64,000 nt of DNA from Isoetes taiwanensis (lineage: Eukaryota > Streptophyta > Lycopodiopsida > Isoetales > Isoetaceae): the NCBI GenBank assembly GCA_021234155.1, contig JAJEKV010000017.1, forward strand, positions 6,917,253 to 6,981,252, in the 5' to 3' direction. The translations under genes were made by a program, and so were the position numbers. Under the pieces are notes generated by a model that had not been told where the DNA came from, did not search any database, and saw only the letters and a list, made by a program, of their open reading frames with translations. How positions within the stretch are numbered: the first letter of the stretch is position 1; the number at the start of each line of letters is the position of its first letter. Shown piece after piece: positions 37,231 through 47,046 of the stretch.

Positions 37231-37983
37231 TAAGTCTCCGTCTTCTTCAGCTAGGAGATTTCACGGCATTTTTAAGGTCTTTACTTTGGCAACTATCTGC
37301 AATATTCAAGATCTGCAGATATTTCTCATGGATATTCATTCCATGGTATTCCTAGGTATTAATGCCACAATTTGCTTGCATTGTTGTAGTGTGCCGTTTA
37401 ATTATTGAAATGGTCCTCCTCAATATGTACTTTTGAAAATTGGATAAGCAAATCGTTTGACAAGCTACAGGAAGATTGTGTGCTTTGATTGTTGTGCTAT
37501 CCTATACAAGCTCATCTTACATACGGACAAGGGCATTTACCCAGACCAATGTCCTTTTGTAACTCCACCTTAGTTGAGTAATTGTTGAATGTACACGCTC
37601 TTGACTTATGCCCAATCAACACGTTCCTAACTACGTTGACATGTTCTTAACTATGTATAGCAAAGATTGATCTTTAATTGAAATGAAGAAGAATGAGCTC
37701 CAGTTCACCAGAGCACATACAACATGCTTGCACACATGCACACGAGAACATCAAAATGAACAACTTTGTATTATCTGGGTTCTTGATTGCCTGTTCTGCC
37801 ACTCTATCATGTTCACATAGTAAATAATGGCATTGCCACATCAAACAAAGTGGTCTGCTTCACCCAATGGTTTAGGGAACTTAGAATAGTGTTTAATTTA
37901 TAGACCTACTTATATAGACAACAAACTGCGTAGAATGTACGATTCAGTTCAAATGCATGATATTGTCGAGTGTGAACAATGAC

Positions 37984-38200
37984 TTGGTTCTATCATTAAT
38001 GGGTTTCCAACTTTGCCTAGGTAAACAAGGCAAAAAAAGTTTGGACCGTAATTATCCAAATGTAAGGCAATTTGGTTCTATCATTAACATGATTCTAACT
38101 TTGGCTGAGTAAACAAGGCCATAAAAATTTGGACTATAATATCCAAATATAAGGCTAGAAAAGTTAAGACCATAATATTCAAATGTAAGGCGACTAAAGT
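37984..38200 (+). repeat. ~88-bp tandem repeat, 2.5 units
   Basis: Units start at 37,984 and 38,072 ('ttggttctatcattaa', 'gtaaacaaggc', 'ttggaccgtaa', 'atccaaatgtaaggc'). A third, partial unit gives 'gaccataatattcaaatgt' at 38,169. Non-coding. Confidence 0.8.
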
Positions 38201-38682
38201 GATACCATAATAGTAGCAGCACTAGGACAATGACATTATTAATGTTCAACTTCATAACAATCCGACAATATTCACATACTAAAATTTGAATTAATATTTT
38301 AACATTAGTGTTTCACCACAACATTTTGAGCATGTAGCTATGATCTTTATTTATACTGAGGATGATAACTCCAGTTCATCATTTACAATGTCCCACCTCA
38401 TGCCCTCACAAAGAGTAATAGACTTTGACTATAGCCTCACCTTAAAACCTGCTTTCCGGATGAACACTCTACTCCCACTGGGTTTCCTATGAACAAGCAC
38501 CGTGTTGTTCTATTCAAAGCTATCGAGATCTGCGTCAAACACTATCTAACATGAAGAAGCTAAGTTGCTTTTAAACGTTGTTAAATCTTTAGATATTTTC
38601 GATTATAATAAAGGTTACAAACATTGGATTATTCTTGCATGCATTTCTCATTCGGTCAAAAGATGTGCATACTTCCAACTTA

Positions 38683-38711
38683 TGCCCGAACAACCGGGCA
38701 ATCAAGTCTAG
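38683..38711 (+). mobile_element. Helitron-like 3' terminus
   Basis: A 6-bp stem TGCCCG/CGGGCA with a 6-nt loop (38,683-38,700) is followed 7 nt later by CTAG (38,708-38,711) and then T. This is the textbook Helitron 3' end. No convincing matching 5' TC terminus was located upstream, so the element's extent is unknown. The base after CTAG starts the inverted-repeat element at 38,712. Confidence 0.6.
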
Positions 38712-38850
38712 TATAATGTTATAAATGTTATATCGTGTTGAATTTGGATCAAGCCCAAATTTGAATGGCTGAGATCATTTGATTGAATCTGAAGGCCAAG
38801 ATTTACCGTACGACTTCCCACCACCGTGATTGGTCATAATTTGATCTCTT

Positions 38851-40100
38851 AAGGGGAGGGGGGCGGAAAAGGGAAAAGGAATGGGGAGAAAAGACACCTA
38901 AAAGGAAAAAAGAGCATGTGAAAAGGGGAAGAGAAGAAGGACAAAGAAAAGAGAAAAGAATATGAAAAATGGCATCGAAAAAATGAAAAATGGAGGGAAA
39001 ATGGGAAAACCGGAAGAAGGAAAAGGTGGGAAAAGGAGAAAAAAGTAAGAGAAACGAAAAAAGAGGGTGGAGGAGGGACAAAGAAAATTTTAAAGGGAAA
39101 AAAAGGGAATGGAAGGGAAAAAAGGATGGTGGAAAAAGTAGCATGGGAAAAAAGGGAGGGGACGGGGAAGGAAAGGAAAAAAAAGGAAAGAAAAGGAAAA
39201 AGATATCAAAGGAAAAGGAAAAAAAAGAGAAAAAGTGAGGGATAGGAGGAGGGATGGGAAAAAAGGGGAAAGGGTAAAGAAAGAGGGAAAAAAGGAGGGA
39301 AAAGAAAATAAAGACAAAAAAGAAGGAAAAAGGGAAAAAGAAAAAGAAAAAAAAGAATAGGAAAAGGTAAAATAGAAAAAGGAAAAAAGAAAGGAAAGAA
39401 AAAAAAAATAAAGGATAAAGGTGAGGAAAGGGAAAAAGGAAAAAGAGCATGGGAAAAAAGAAAAGGAAAAAAAGGGGAAAAGAGGGTGGGGAAAAGGAGG
39501 AAAAGGGGCACATATAAAAAAGTGGAAAAAAAAAGGGAATGGAAAAGGGCATAGGAAATAAAAAGAGGGAAAATGAAAGAAAGTGGAAAAAAAAGGGAAA
39601 AGACATGGGAAAAGGAAAAGTGGGGAAGGATGAAAAGGGAGGGAAAAGAAAAAGGAAAAGGGAAGCGGAAGGGGAAAGGAAAGGAAAAAAGGCACAAAAA
39701 AAAATGGTGAAAAAGGAAAAGAAAGAGGGGAAAAGGGAAAGGGATAAAGAGGAGGGTGGGAAAAAAGGAAGAAAAAAGGGAAAGACACATGAAAATGTGA
39801 GGAAAAAGGGAAGGATGAAAAGGAGAAAAGAAAAAAAAAAAAAAAAGAGGAAAAAAAGGCATGGAAAAAAATGGGAAGGCCAAGAAAATGATGAAAATTG
39901 AAGGAAAAAATGCATTAAAAAAAAGAAAAAAAGAATTGGGAAGGGTTAGAAAATGGAAAAATAAAAAATGAAAAAAGGAAAGGGAAAATTGTGTAGGAAA
40001 AATAAGAAATAAAAGGAAAAATAAAAAATGAAAGTGTGTAGGATAATGAGGAAAAGGGGAAACGCGAGATATAGTAAAAAACAAAAGGAAGGGGTAGGGT
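38851..40100 (+). repeat. purine (G+A) satellite tract
   Basis: About 1.24 kb nearly all A and G on this strand, built of GGGAAAA/GGAAAAA words. Pyrimidines are concentrated in recurrent 'gRCATggg' or 'ggcaca' interruptions every 40-150 bp (39,140, 39,446, 39,602, 39,690, 39,857), so it is a degenerate tandem repeat rather than random slippage. The last 150 bp is more A-rich. Long minus-strand ORFs across it (up to 370 codons of F, P, S, L) are compositional artefacts. Such tracts can form triplex DNA. Confidence 0.9.
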
Positions 40101-41156
40101 GTCGAATGCACAAAAACCTCTTAAAGCGCAGCAATGCTGGGCTTATTATATTAGATTTATGAAAAGGAGTCTGAGTTAAACAGGTTTTCGTCCACACAAG
40201 TTCCCAACTTATGCCCAGCAATGCTAAGCACCATCACTAGTACTATATTATTAACCTTAAAATTTTGGTCAATTAAGGCTCATCCAAAAATCACAACCAC
40301 CACCTATTGAAGTCATTCACTTCTACTTTGGAACTTAACCATGCAAATTGAGAGTCGTATTTGTCGATATGCTTCATCTATGATATATTTAGCTTCAAAC
40401 ATTCTAGATCTTGTTCCTTATTCTTTTGTCTAAACTTTAGAATAATGTTCTTTGTCTATGATTACAAAACATATTTGACCTTAGCAATTCTACTATTGAG
40501 TATTGAATGCAACTCGTATGTTAGAGCCCACTTGAACCTTCTTGATTGGGTGGGTGAGACTTAGATGACATATTGCGGGATACAATTTGGTGTTGCAAGA
40601 GTGGCAACCAAGGTTTAATGTCTTGGTGATCGACACCTTTCAGACTTTGTCTTGGTTGCATAATGAGATGGATCTCATGGGGACTAAGTTGAGTTAGGGA
40701 TATTACCACCAGGCTTTGAAATCTCCAGTACCTCTATCTAGATAATTTGCCTTTTTATGTCATGCTCCACAAGATTTTGCATATAAGCCAAGTATTTGCC
40801 ATATTTTATATAGCTTTCTACCAGATTTTTGTCAGCAAGCAAACTCGAACCGAAAAATTAGGATTTCCACCAGACATTAAGGAATCTAATTTTTCGATGC
40901 CTTATTACCTCCCAAAGGGCAATGTTCTCATAGAGCAATTGGTCCCATGCATGTAGAAAATACTCTTATACTCATATGTTCATGTAAAAAATGCTCCTAC
41001 TTGTCTCTTCATGTACTGAAAGTACATCTATATGTAGACTAGTAAAAATGCCCTCCTTTAGGTAATAAAACTAATGTGATGTACATTCACGGTTCTGAGT
41101 GGTTTAGGTTTAGCACTAGTAGATATGGCTCAATGTGCATTGGCTCTTTTTGTTTA
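40101..41156. other. internal unique DNA of the 7-kb element
   Basis: No ORF with a recognised domain. 'cttatgcccagcaatgct' at 40,208 resembles the DNA just before the Helitron-like end at 38,683. Confidence 0.4.
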
Positions 41157-41262
41157 GGGGAATGGCCCTCTGGGTCGTTTCCTGGCCCAAAAAAAGGGCC
41201 AATGCCGTTAGGCAGAGGGCTCTTTGACTGGGCTAGAAAATGACCAAGAGGGCCATTCACCC
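41157..41262. mobile_element. small palindromic MITE (family P)
   Basis: Termini 41,157-41,189 and 41,229-41,262 are inverted copies ('GGGAATGGCCCTCTGGGTCG' versus 'GGTGAATGGCCCTCTTGGTCA'). The whole 106 bp folds back. The flank 'cccaacgtgaaggg' matches 'ccttcacgttagg' beside the palindrome at 51,140 in reverse orientation, so both belong to one family. Confidence 0.75.
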
Positions 41263-41456
41263 AACGTGAAGGGCTGCGGGACTGTTTTCAGTCGTCCATA
41301 TTTGATACATGGATGACTGAGATGTAATCGTTGCAGAATCTTGACTAACAGTAGAATAGATTGCACAATGACTAAAAGTTTCAGAATGACGACCGAAAGG
41401 CGGTGCAACAACGGCAACATACATTTGCCTAAAGAATAGTGGACATGTATTGGCGT

Positions 41457-41588
41457 TTTTTCTTTTTTTTCTTTTTTTTTGGTGGGACTTGCACAAGCCC
41501 ACGTCTCCCACCCTATGGTAGCCAGTGGGTTTTGAACCCTGGCAGGAATCACCCCAATCCAAGGCCTTACCACTAGATCACCACCGCA
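41457..41588 (-). mobile_element. tRNA-derived SINE (family 2)
   Basis: Minus strand: head GCGGTGGTGATCTAGTGGTA, A box TGATCTAGTGG (41,570-41,580), B box GGTTCAAAACC (41,528-41,538), then a ~45-bp body and an A-rich tail (T-runs at 41,457-41,480). It is shorter than, and unrelated in its body to, the SINE at 20.5 kb; only the A-box region is similar. Confidence 0.75.
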
Positions 41589-42788
41589 ATGGGCATATAT
41601 TGGCTAATAAGGCTAAAAATAGCATGGCAGTCCTTTACATGGCCAGTATCCATTTGCTCATCCACTAGCATGATTAATGTTGGTCAAGCTCGACTACTAC
41701 TCGGCTTGGGTACATTTGAAACCCCTGGCCTAGATTCATTGCCTCATCCGAAGAAGGGAAGGTTTTTCTTGTACTTTGTAACCTTTGTAATACGAAGTTC
41801 TTTAAGCTTCTTCATGAAGTATTATTTTGTTCATCCAATCATTTAGTGCTTATTCACACAATTGTTTGTCATTTGCAGATATATACAGATATGCATCCTG
41901 AATCATAGAGTCCAAATACTGGGAAGAAGATTCTTCACAAAACTACGGCTTGATTTCACCAAGAGGGTCAAAATTTTAAAATCCACGAAAACCAATAAAC
42001 TTTGTTCAACCCATCATGGTTCTTATGAGAGAACATATTCCGTTTTGGATGGACTCTTATCCACATGAGAAATTTAGGAATTTAATGTGATGATTTGTTC
42101 TAAGAAGATCTGAATCATAGAGATTTGGAGAATTATAAGGTGAATTATGGATCGAGAATTCATAATGTCGTAGAGTTACTATTCGTATTATTGTACAAAT
42201 TGCTATAATATCTATTGGAAATGTTGTTAAAAGCATTGACATCATTTCCCTTCCCTTTATCATTTCTTTGTAGCTTTTGCTTTTTTACCCTTTAAACTTT
42301 TCCTGTTCCTCCTTTTACATACACACTTTCCTTTTCCTTTTTCTCATTTTCATTACATGTTTCCTTTTTTCATTTTCCCTTACAGGCTCTGTCAATGCTG
42401 CCAAATGGGAGTCATTGAGGATGAATCTCATACCCTTCAAAGTTGCCCGGTATATGATCAAATCCGGACGGCGCTATCTTTGAGTTGGTCAGGCACGGCC
42501 AGCCGCTACATGTGACATTGAGCCGCGGCATCCGTGCGGATGCTGGGATCATACCGCCGGAGGTCATGGACATGCGAGATCGGTATGTCCTCGGGCACCT
42601 TGACATGTACATACACATTTATTTCATGATGATGTATACTTATGCGGTTTAGTGACATTCTTATTCTTTGCCCGGGTTTTCCCTCGAAAACCCGCGCCGG
42701 TTCGGTTTTTAACCGGACCGATAATAAGTTTCTTTGCGCTCCTTCCCCTTCCCATAAGTAGGCCATTGGTCTCGGTGGACGATAAAAA
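41589..42788. other. unrecognised DNA
   Basis: A GC-richer patch at 42,395-42,720 stands out from its neighbours and could be a captured gene fragment ('ELVRHGQPLHVTLSRGIRAD' in one frame). I do not recognise the protein. 42,671-42,716 holds a short CCGGTT/AACCGG inverted pair. Confidence 0.35.
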
Positions 42789-43988
42789 TTCTATTCCCCC
42801 CTGTTCCCCTTTTTTTTTTTTTCCACCCTTTTTCCCATGTTCCTCCCTACCCCTTTTCCTTCTTCCGATGGGCGTTTCCCTTTCCTTTTCCTCCGTTCCC
42901 CACCCTTCCCTCTTTTTTCTCCCACCCCTTTTCCCATTCCTTCCCCCCTTTTTTCCTTTTTTCCCCTTTTTCCATGACCTTTTTCCCCACATTTGTCTCT
43001 TCCCATTTTCTTGTGCCTTTTTCCCCATCCTTTCCCCCTTTCCTTTCTTCTTTTCTCTATTTTTTCAATGCTCTTTTCTTGCTTTTTCTTTTCACTTTTC
43101 TTTCCCCTTTTCTATCCTTTCCCCCATTTTTCTCGTGCCCTTTCCCCCAGTTTTCTTTCCCAATTTTCCCTTTTCCCTTTTTTTCTTTTCTTTTTCTAAT
43201 TTTTTTCCTTTTCTTTTCTTTTTCCCCTTTTTTCCCTTTTCCGTTCTCTTTTCCTCACCCTTTTTATTTGTTTTCTCTTTTTCCTTCCCATGCTTTTTCT
43301 CCTTTTCTTTTCTTTTCTTCACCTTTTCAGCCTTTTTCCCTTTTCCTTGTGCCCTTTTTCCCTTTTCCATTTCCCTTTCCTTTTCCCTTTCCCCTTTTTT
43401 TTTCCCACAATTTTTCCTTCCTTTTCTCCCTTTCTCCATTTTTTCCCTCTTCCTTTTTTTTCCTCTTCCCATTTTCTTGTCCCCTTTTCCATTCTCTTTT
43501 TTGTTCCTTCAATTTCCCTTTCTTTCCATGACCTTTCCCTTTTCATCTTTCCCTTCTTTCCTTTTTCCTTCCTTGCTTTTTTTCCCGGTTCCAATTTCTC
43601 CCTTTCTTCCTTTTTCCCACCCTTTTTCTTTTTCCTTTTTCTTTTTTTTCATGCCCTTTTCCCTTCCTTTCTTTCCACTTCCTTTTTGTAATCCTTTTTC
43701 TTTTCCTTTTTTCCTCCTTTTCTTGTGCCCTTTTTCCCTTCTTTTCCCCCTTTCCTTTCTCTTTTCTCTTTACCTCCTTTTTTTCCTTCTCTCCCCTCCC
43801 CTCCTTTTTTCGTTTTCCTTTTCCTTTTCCTTTTCCTTTTCCTTTTCCTTTTCCTTTCCTTCCCTTCTTTTTCCCCTTCCTCACCCTTTCCCTCCTCCCT
43901 TTTTTCAATGCCCTTTTCCCTTCTTTTTTTTTTTCCTTTCTTTTTTCCTCTGCCTTTTTGCCCTTCACATTTCCTTCTTTTTCCCTTA
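42789..43988 (-). repeat. pyrimidine (C+T) satellite tract, opposed to the first
   Basis: About 1.2 kb nearly all C and T on the + strand, i.e. the same kind of purine satellite inverted. Interruptions are TTGTGCCCTTTTTCCC-type words (43,010, 43,350, 43,725) and 'catgacc', the reverse complements of those in the left tract. (TTTTCC)n is near-perfect at 43,813-43,858. A 445-codon + strand ORF made of F, P, S and L is an artefact. Confidence 0.9.
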
Positions 43989-45630
43989 ACGGGTCAAGTG
44001 TGATGATTGGATCACATAATAAGGGTCTGAATATGCCAAATCGAGGTCCAAAGATTTTACACCTCATGCCCCCGTATAGCACAACGCTCCCCATATATCA
44101 AGAATACGTATGCAAGCACCAAATAAATAAGAATGAATACCAAGTAAGTTTCCCACATTAAGTGATTTATCTCCCTATTAAACACTTAGAGAACGACAAG
44201 ATGCCCCAATGCCAATATGGGAGTCATTGAGCCAATATCTTGATGACAGTTAGATTATGAAAGACTAAAAGAGACATGCACAAAGCAATAGAGATGACAT
44301 AACCACGTTTACAAATAGCGATACTCTCTATATTACAATGTAGAAATGACGATCGAAATAGAAGTTGAAGGCTGCATGGGTGCAACTTCAATAACAAGCA
44401 ACCTGCTGCAACATCACATTAAATAATTTCAAAAGATTTCCCATGACATGAAGAAGCAAGTGGTTTCCCATTACATAAGGAAATAGCAGCACATTTTTCT
44501 TCCTTGGATAATACCAACTCCCATTGGCCCAAATAACTATTTTCTTTCTTGGCTATTACCAACTCCCATTGGTGCCAATAACCGAGAATAGTAATCTGGC
44601 CCATAAAACATCTGCATGAAGGCATGACAGGATTTGCAAGACTGACACATAGACATAGCAGAATAGTGCACATAATAGAACGACGCTATACCTACACAAC
44701 GGCATAACTTGTTCCTGCAATTCCAAAAAATTCCACAACACATGTGGTTCACAGAAAAAAAAAATGCGCAGAAGAATAGAGTGAGAATGACCAGTATTGC
44801 ACATTAGTACCATTCGTATATTACAAAGCATACACAACAGAAGGACGCCCTCATGATTCTCGCCCCTCCACAAATAGGAAACAGGCCTCCTGCAACAGAC
44901 TACCATCAAAGCAGAGGGCAATCGTACACCTCAAGTTCTCCTCGGCCCTCCATCAACCATGTCTCCACCCATAATATGACAATTGGCGCCACTGCTCCAC
45001 AGCCAATGTATTTCTCAAGCAAGCTCATAGACGCCACAAAAGGTTGCTCCGTCTGTACAGTCTCCAGCACGGAGAGGAGGAATCCGGAAGAAAGCGTGCC
45101 ACCATCAAGGAATCAAAAGGCGAACCTGAGGAACCTTCTAGCAATCCACATGTCACATAACTAAATCAGATATATACTCCTTCTTGAATATGCACACAAA
45201 TCTCTCCGATGCAGACATAATGCAGAAGTCAACATCGGCAATCCCATCTCAGTGTTCTTGCAAGCAAGCACTCGGCAATTCCTTACACAGATGCAACTAG
45301 CTTCAGCGGCAAAAGCACAGCAGTAGGGCCAACTTCGACCTAAAACACCAGGAGCACAACAGCAGGGCTGGCTCCAACCTAAAATTGCAAAGCCTACCTG
45401 TAGTTCCCATGCATAAGGAGATCACACGGACTCCAGCAACATAAAACGCCACGTCTTGCCTCCCGCCCTCGCCAACATGGTCGTGCTGCTTTTAGCAGCC
45501 CCCGTGAAGTTCAATCCTGTCTTTGGCTTACCCAAACCATTGACAATAAGGCAACTCAAAAAATGAAACCTCCCCTTTTTTGCCAAATGTTTGTCAAAAT
45601 CTTATAAACCAGTCAATTTCGGCACCTAAA
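43989..45630. other. unrecognised DNA between tract and right terminus
   Basis: Short ORFs only. No counterpart exists in the left arm, so this is probably an insertion. No TIR, LTR or RNA gene seen. Confidence 0.4.
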
Positions 45631-46369
45631 AATATCAAAGCATAACGAATCATGGTGGTGAGAAATCGTGCAATAAATCTCGGCCTTTGAATATAACTAG
45701 ATGATCTTCGCCATTCAAATTAAGGCTTAATCCAAGACGGTATAACATTATAATAGAATCTTCTTAGAATCTTAGGATTTTACGAAATCTATGTAATTTA
45801 ATGGAAAGAGGAATCTTCATGGAATCTTTAGAAATCTAGTAATTCCTTGATAATAGAGTTTTTGTTGGTTTTGCAGGTCGCAACAATCGGGTAAAAAATA
45901 ACATGATAATATAGAGTGGAGGTATGATTGGGAAAACCCTGCCTATTTGATATAAAGAGATATAATGAGTGTCTTCGTTTGCAGTACTGGGGAATCAAGT
46001 GAAGCCTTTGATGAATCCATAGAGGATGATTATTGTCATCCGGCCTAGGGTGGTTGGATATTTTCTTTGCTATTGTATCTTGATTCATGTGACAACTACA
46101 TACCCTTATGGCTTGCCTTTGTGATATCTGAATTCATATTATTTCTAAGAACCATATGCAGATTAGATGCTATCGTGATTTACGGTTTTGAAGCTCACTT
46201 ATTTTCTGCAGACTTTCAGCTTATTCTATGGAATAAGGAAAATGATTACCATAACCTTCTTGCTGTGGCAACATTCTCTTGAGAGTTATAAATCAGGTAC
46301 ATTCCAATTTAAGTTTCAATTTAATTTCTTCTTGTTTTGTCGTATATGTAGAGCATACTTAATAAAGGA

Positions 46370-46645
46370 GGCCTTGGATTCAGAAACATTCTGGTTTATT
46401 TGACATGTTTACACAATGAATTTGAAAAATATGTATCTGGCGACTTTCATAGATCATTCTTTGAGCTTTTTAATGCATGCTCATGCTTGAGAAGTAGAGT
46501 TTGGTTGGTGAAGTTATGGCCATTTTTCTACGTTGTTGTAAGATTAGAACAACAAATGCATTTTGCCATATTTGGGCCATTTATAGTAGGAATCTAAAAA
46601 TTGTGTGACTGGCAATATTCTTAGGTCTTCCCTTGATATATAATA
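46370..46645 (+). repeat. tandem-array unit A
   Basis: Aligns with 50,184-50,430: 'gaaacattctggtttatttg', 'catagatcattctttgagct', 'gcattttgcc', 'gggccatttatag' and 'attcttaggtcttcccttga' recur in the same order. It encodes partial frames of a protein I do not recognise. Now separated from units B and C by a LINE insertion. Confidence 0.8.
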
Positions 46646-47046
46646 GGCAAATGAAACCTACATAAATGCAACTCAACAATCAAGACATAGAACTAAGGGC
46701 GCAATTAGATAATAAATACAAATAAATATAGGTCTCCTGTATGGTTAGTAGTGTCTTGCATTCTGCACACCTGCAAAACAGGCCATGTTTTGGACACAAG
46801 AGATAGCACATCCATTGCATTACTCTTCAGCACTAATTATAAGAGTAAGTTAAACTGTCTATAAATGACATGGAAAAATGAAGGAAATAGAGAAAAAGAA
46901 TAAGGGCCCACGGGTTTCTTTCAAAATATTGGTCACTGCATAAGGGCAAGCTCCATCAAAGACATATTGCGAACGAAATTGCTTTGTTTGCTTTCACGGT
47001 TTGTGTTTTTAAAGGCTTTGTTGGCTTTCTGAACATAAAAGGAAAA
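46646..47046. other. spacer, no gene
   Basis: Nothing recognisable; ends in AAAAGGAAAA (47,037-47,046), the candidate left target-site copy of the LINE. Confidence 0.4.

Larger units (their letters stand above)
38712..45753. mobile_element. ~7-kb element with diverged inverted termini
   Basis: The left end (38,712-38,850) and the reverse complement of the right end (45,631-45,753) align: TATAATGTTATA..CGT, TTGGATCAAGCCCAAATTTG versus TTGGATTAAGCCTTAATTTG, 'AATGGC.GAGATCAT', 'AAGGCC.AGATTTA' and 'C.CACCACC.TGATT'. Identity is roughly 75-80% by eye. Inside are two opposed purine/pyrimidine tracts, a MITE, a SINE and ~3 kb of unrecognised DNA. No transposase is visible. The right arm has ~1.6 kb of extra sequence between terminus and tract. 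Superfamily unknown; a clear TSD was not found. Confidence 0.6.

Noticed and set aside
38803-39915. 370-codon minus-strand ORF of Phe/Ser/Pro/Leu (and overlapping 232- and 301-codon ORFs)
   Set aside because: It is the pyrimidine strand of the purine satellite tract; stop codons cannot easily arise in such sequence, so the ORF is compositional.
42652-43989. 445-codon plus-strand ORF, apparently hydrophobic
   Set aside because: Same artefact in the opposite tract; no start context, domain or membrane-protein pattern beyond F/P/S/L composition.
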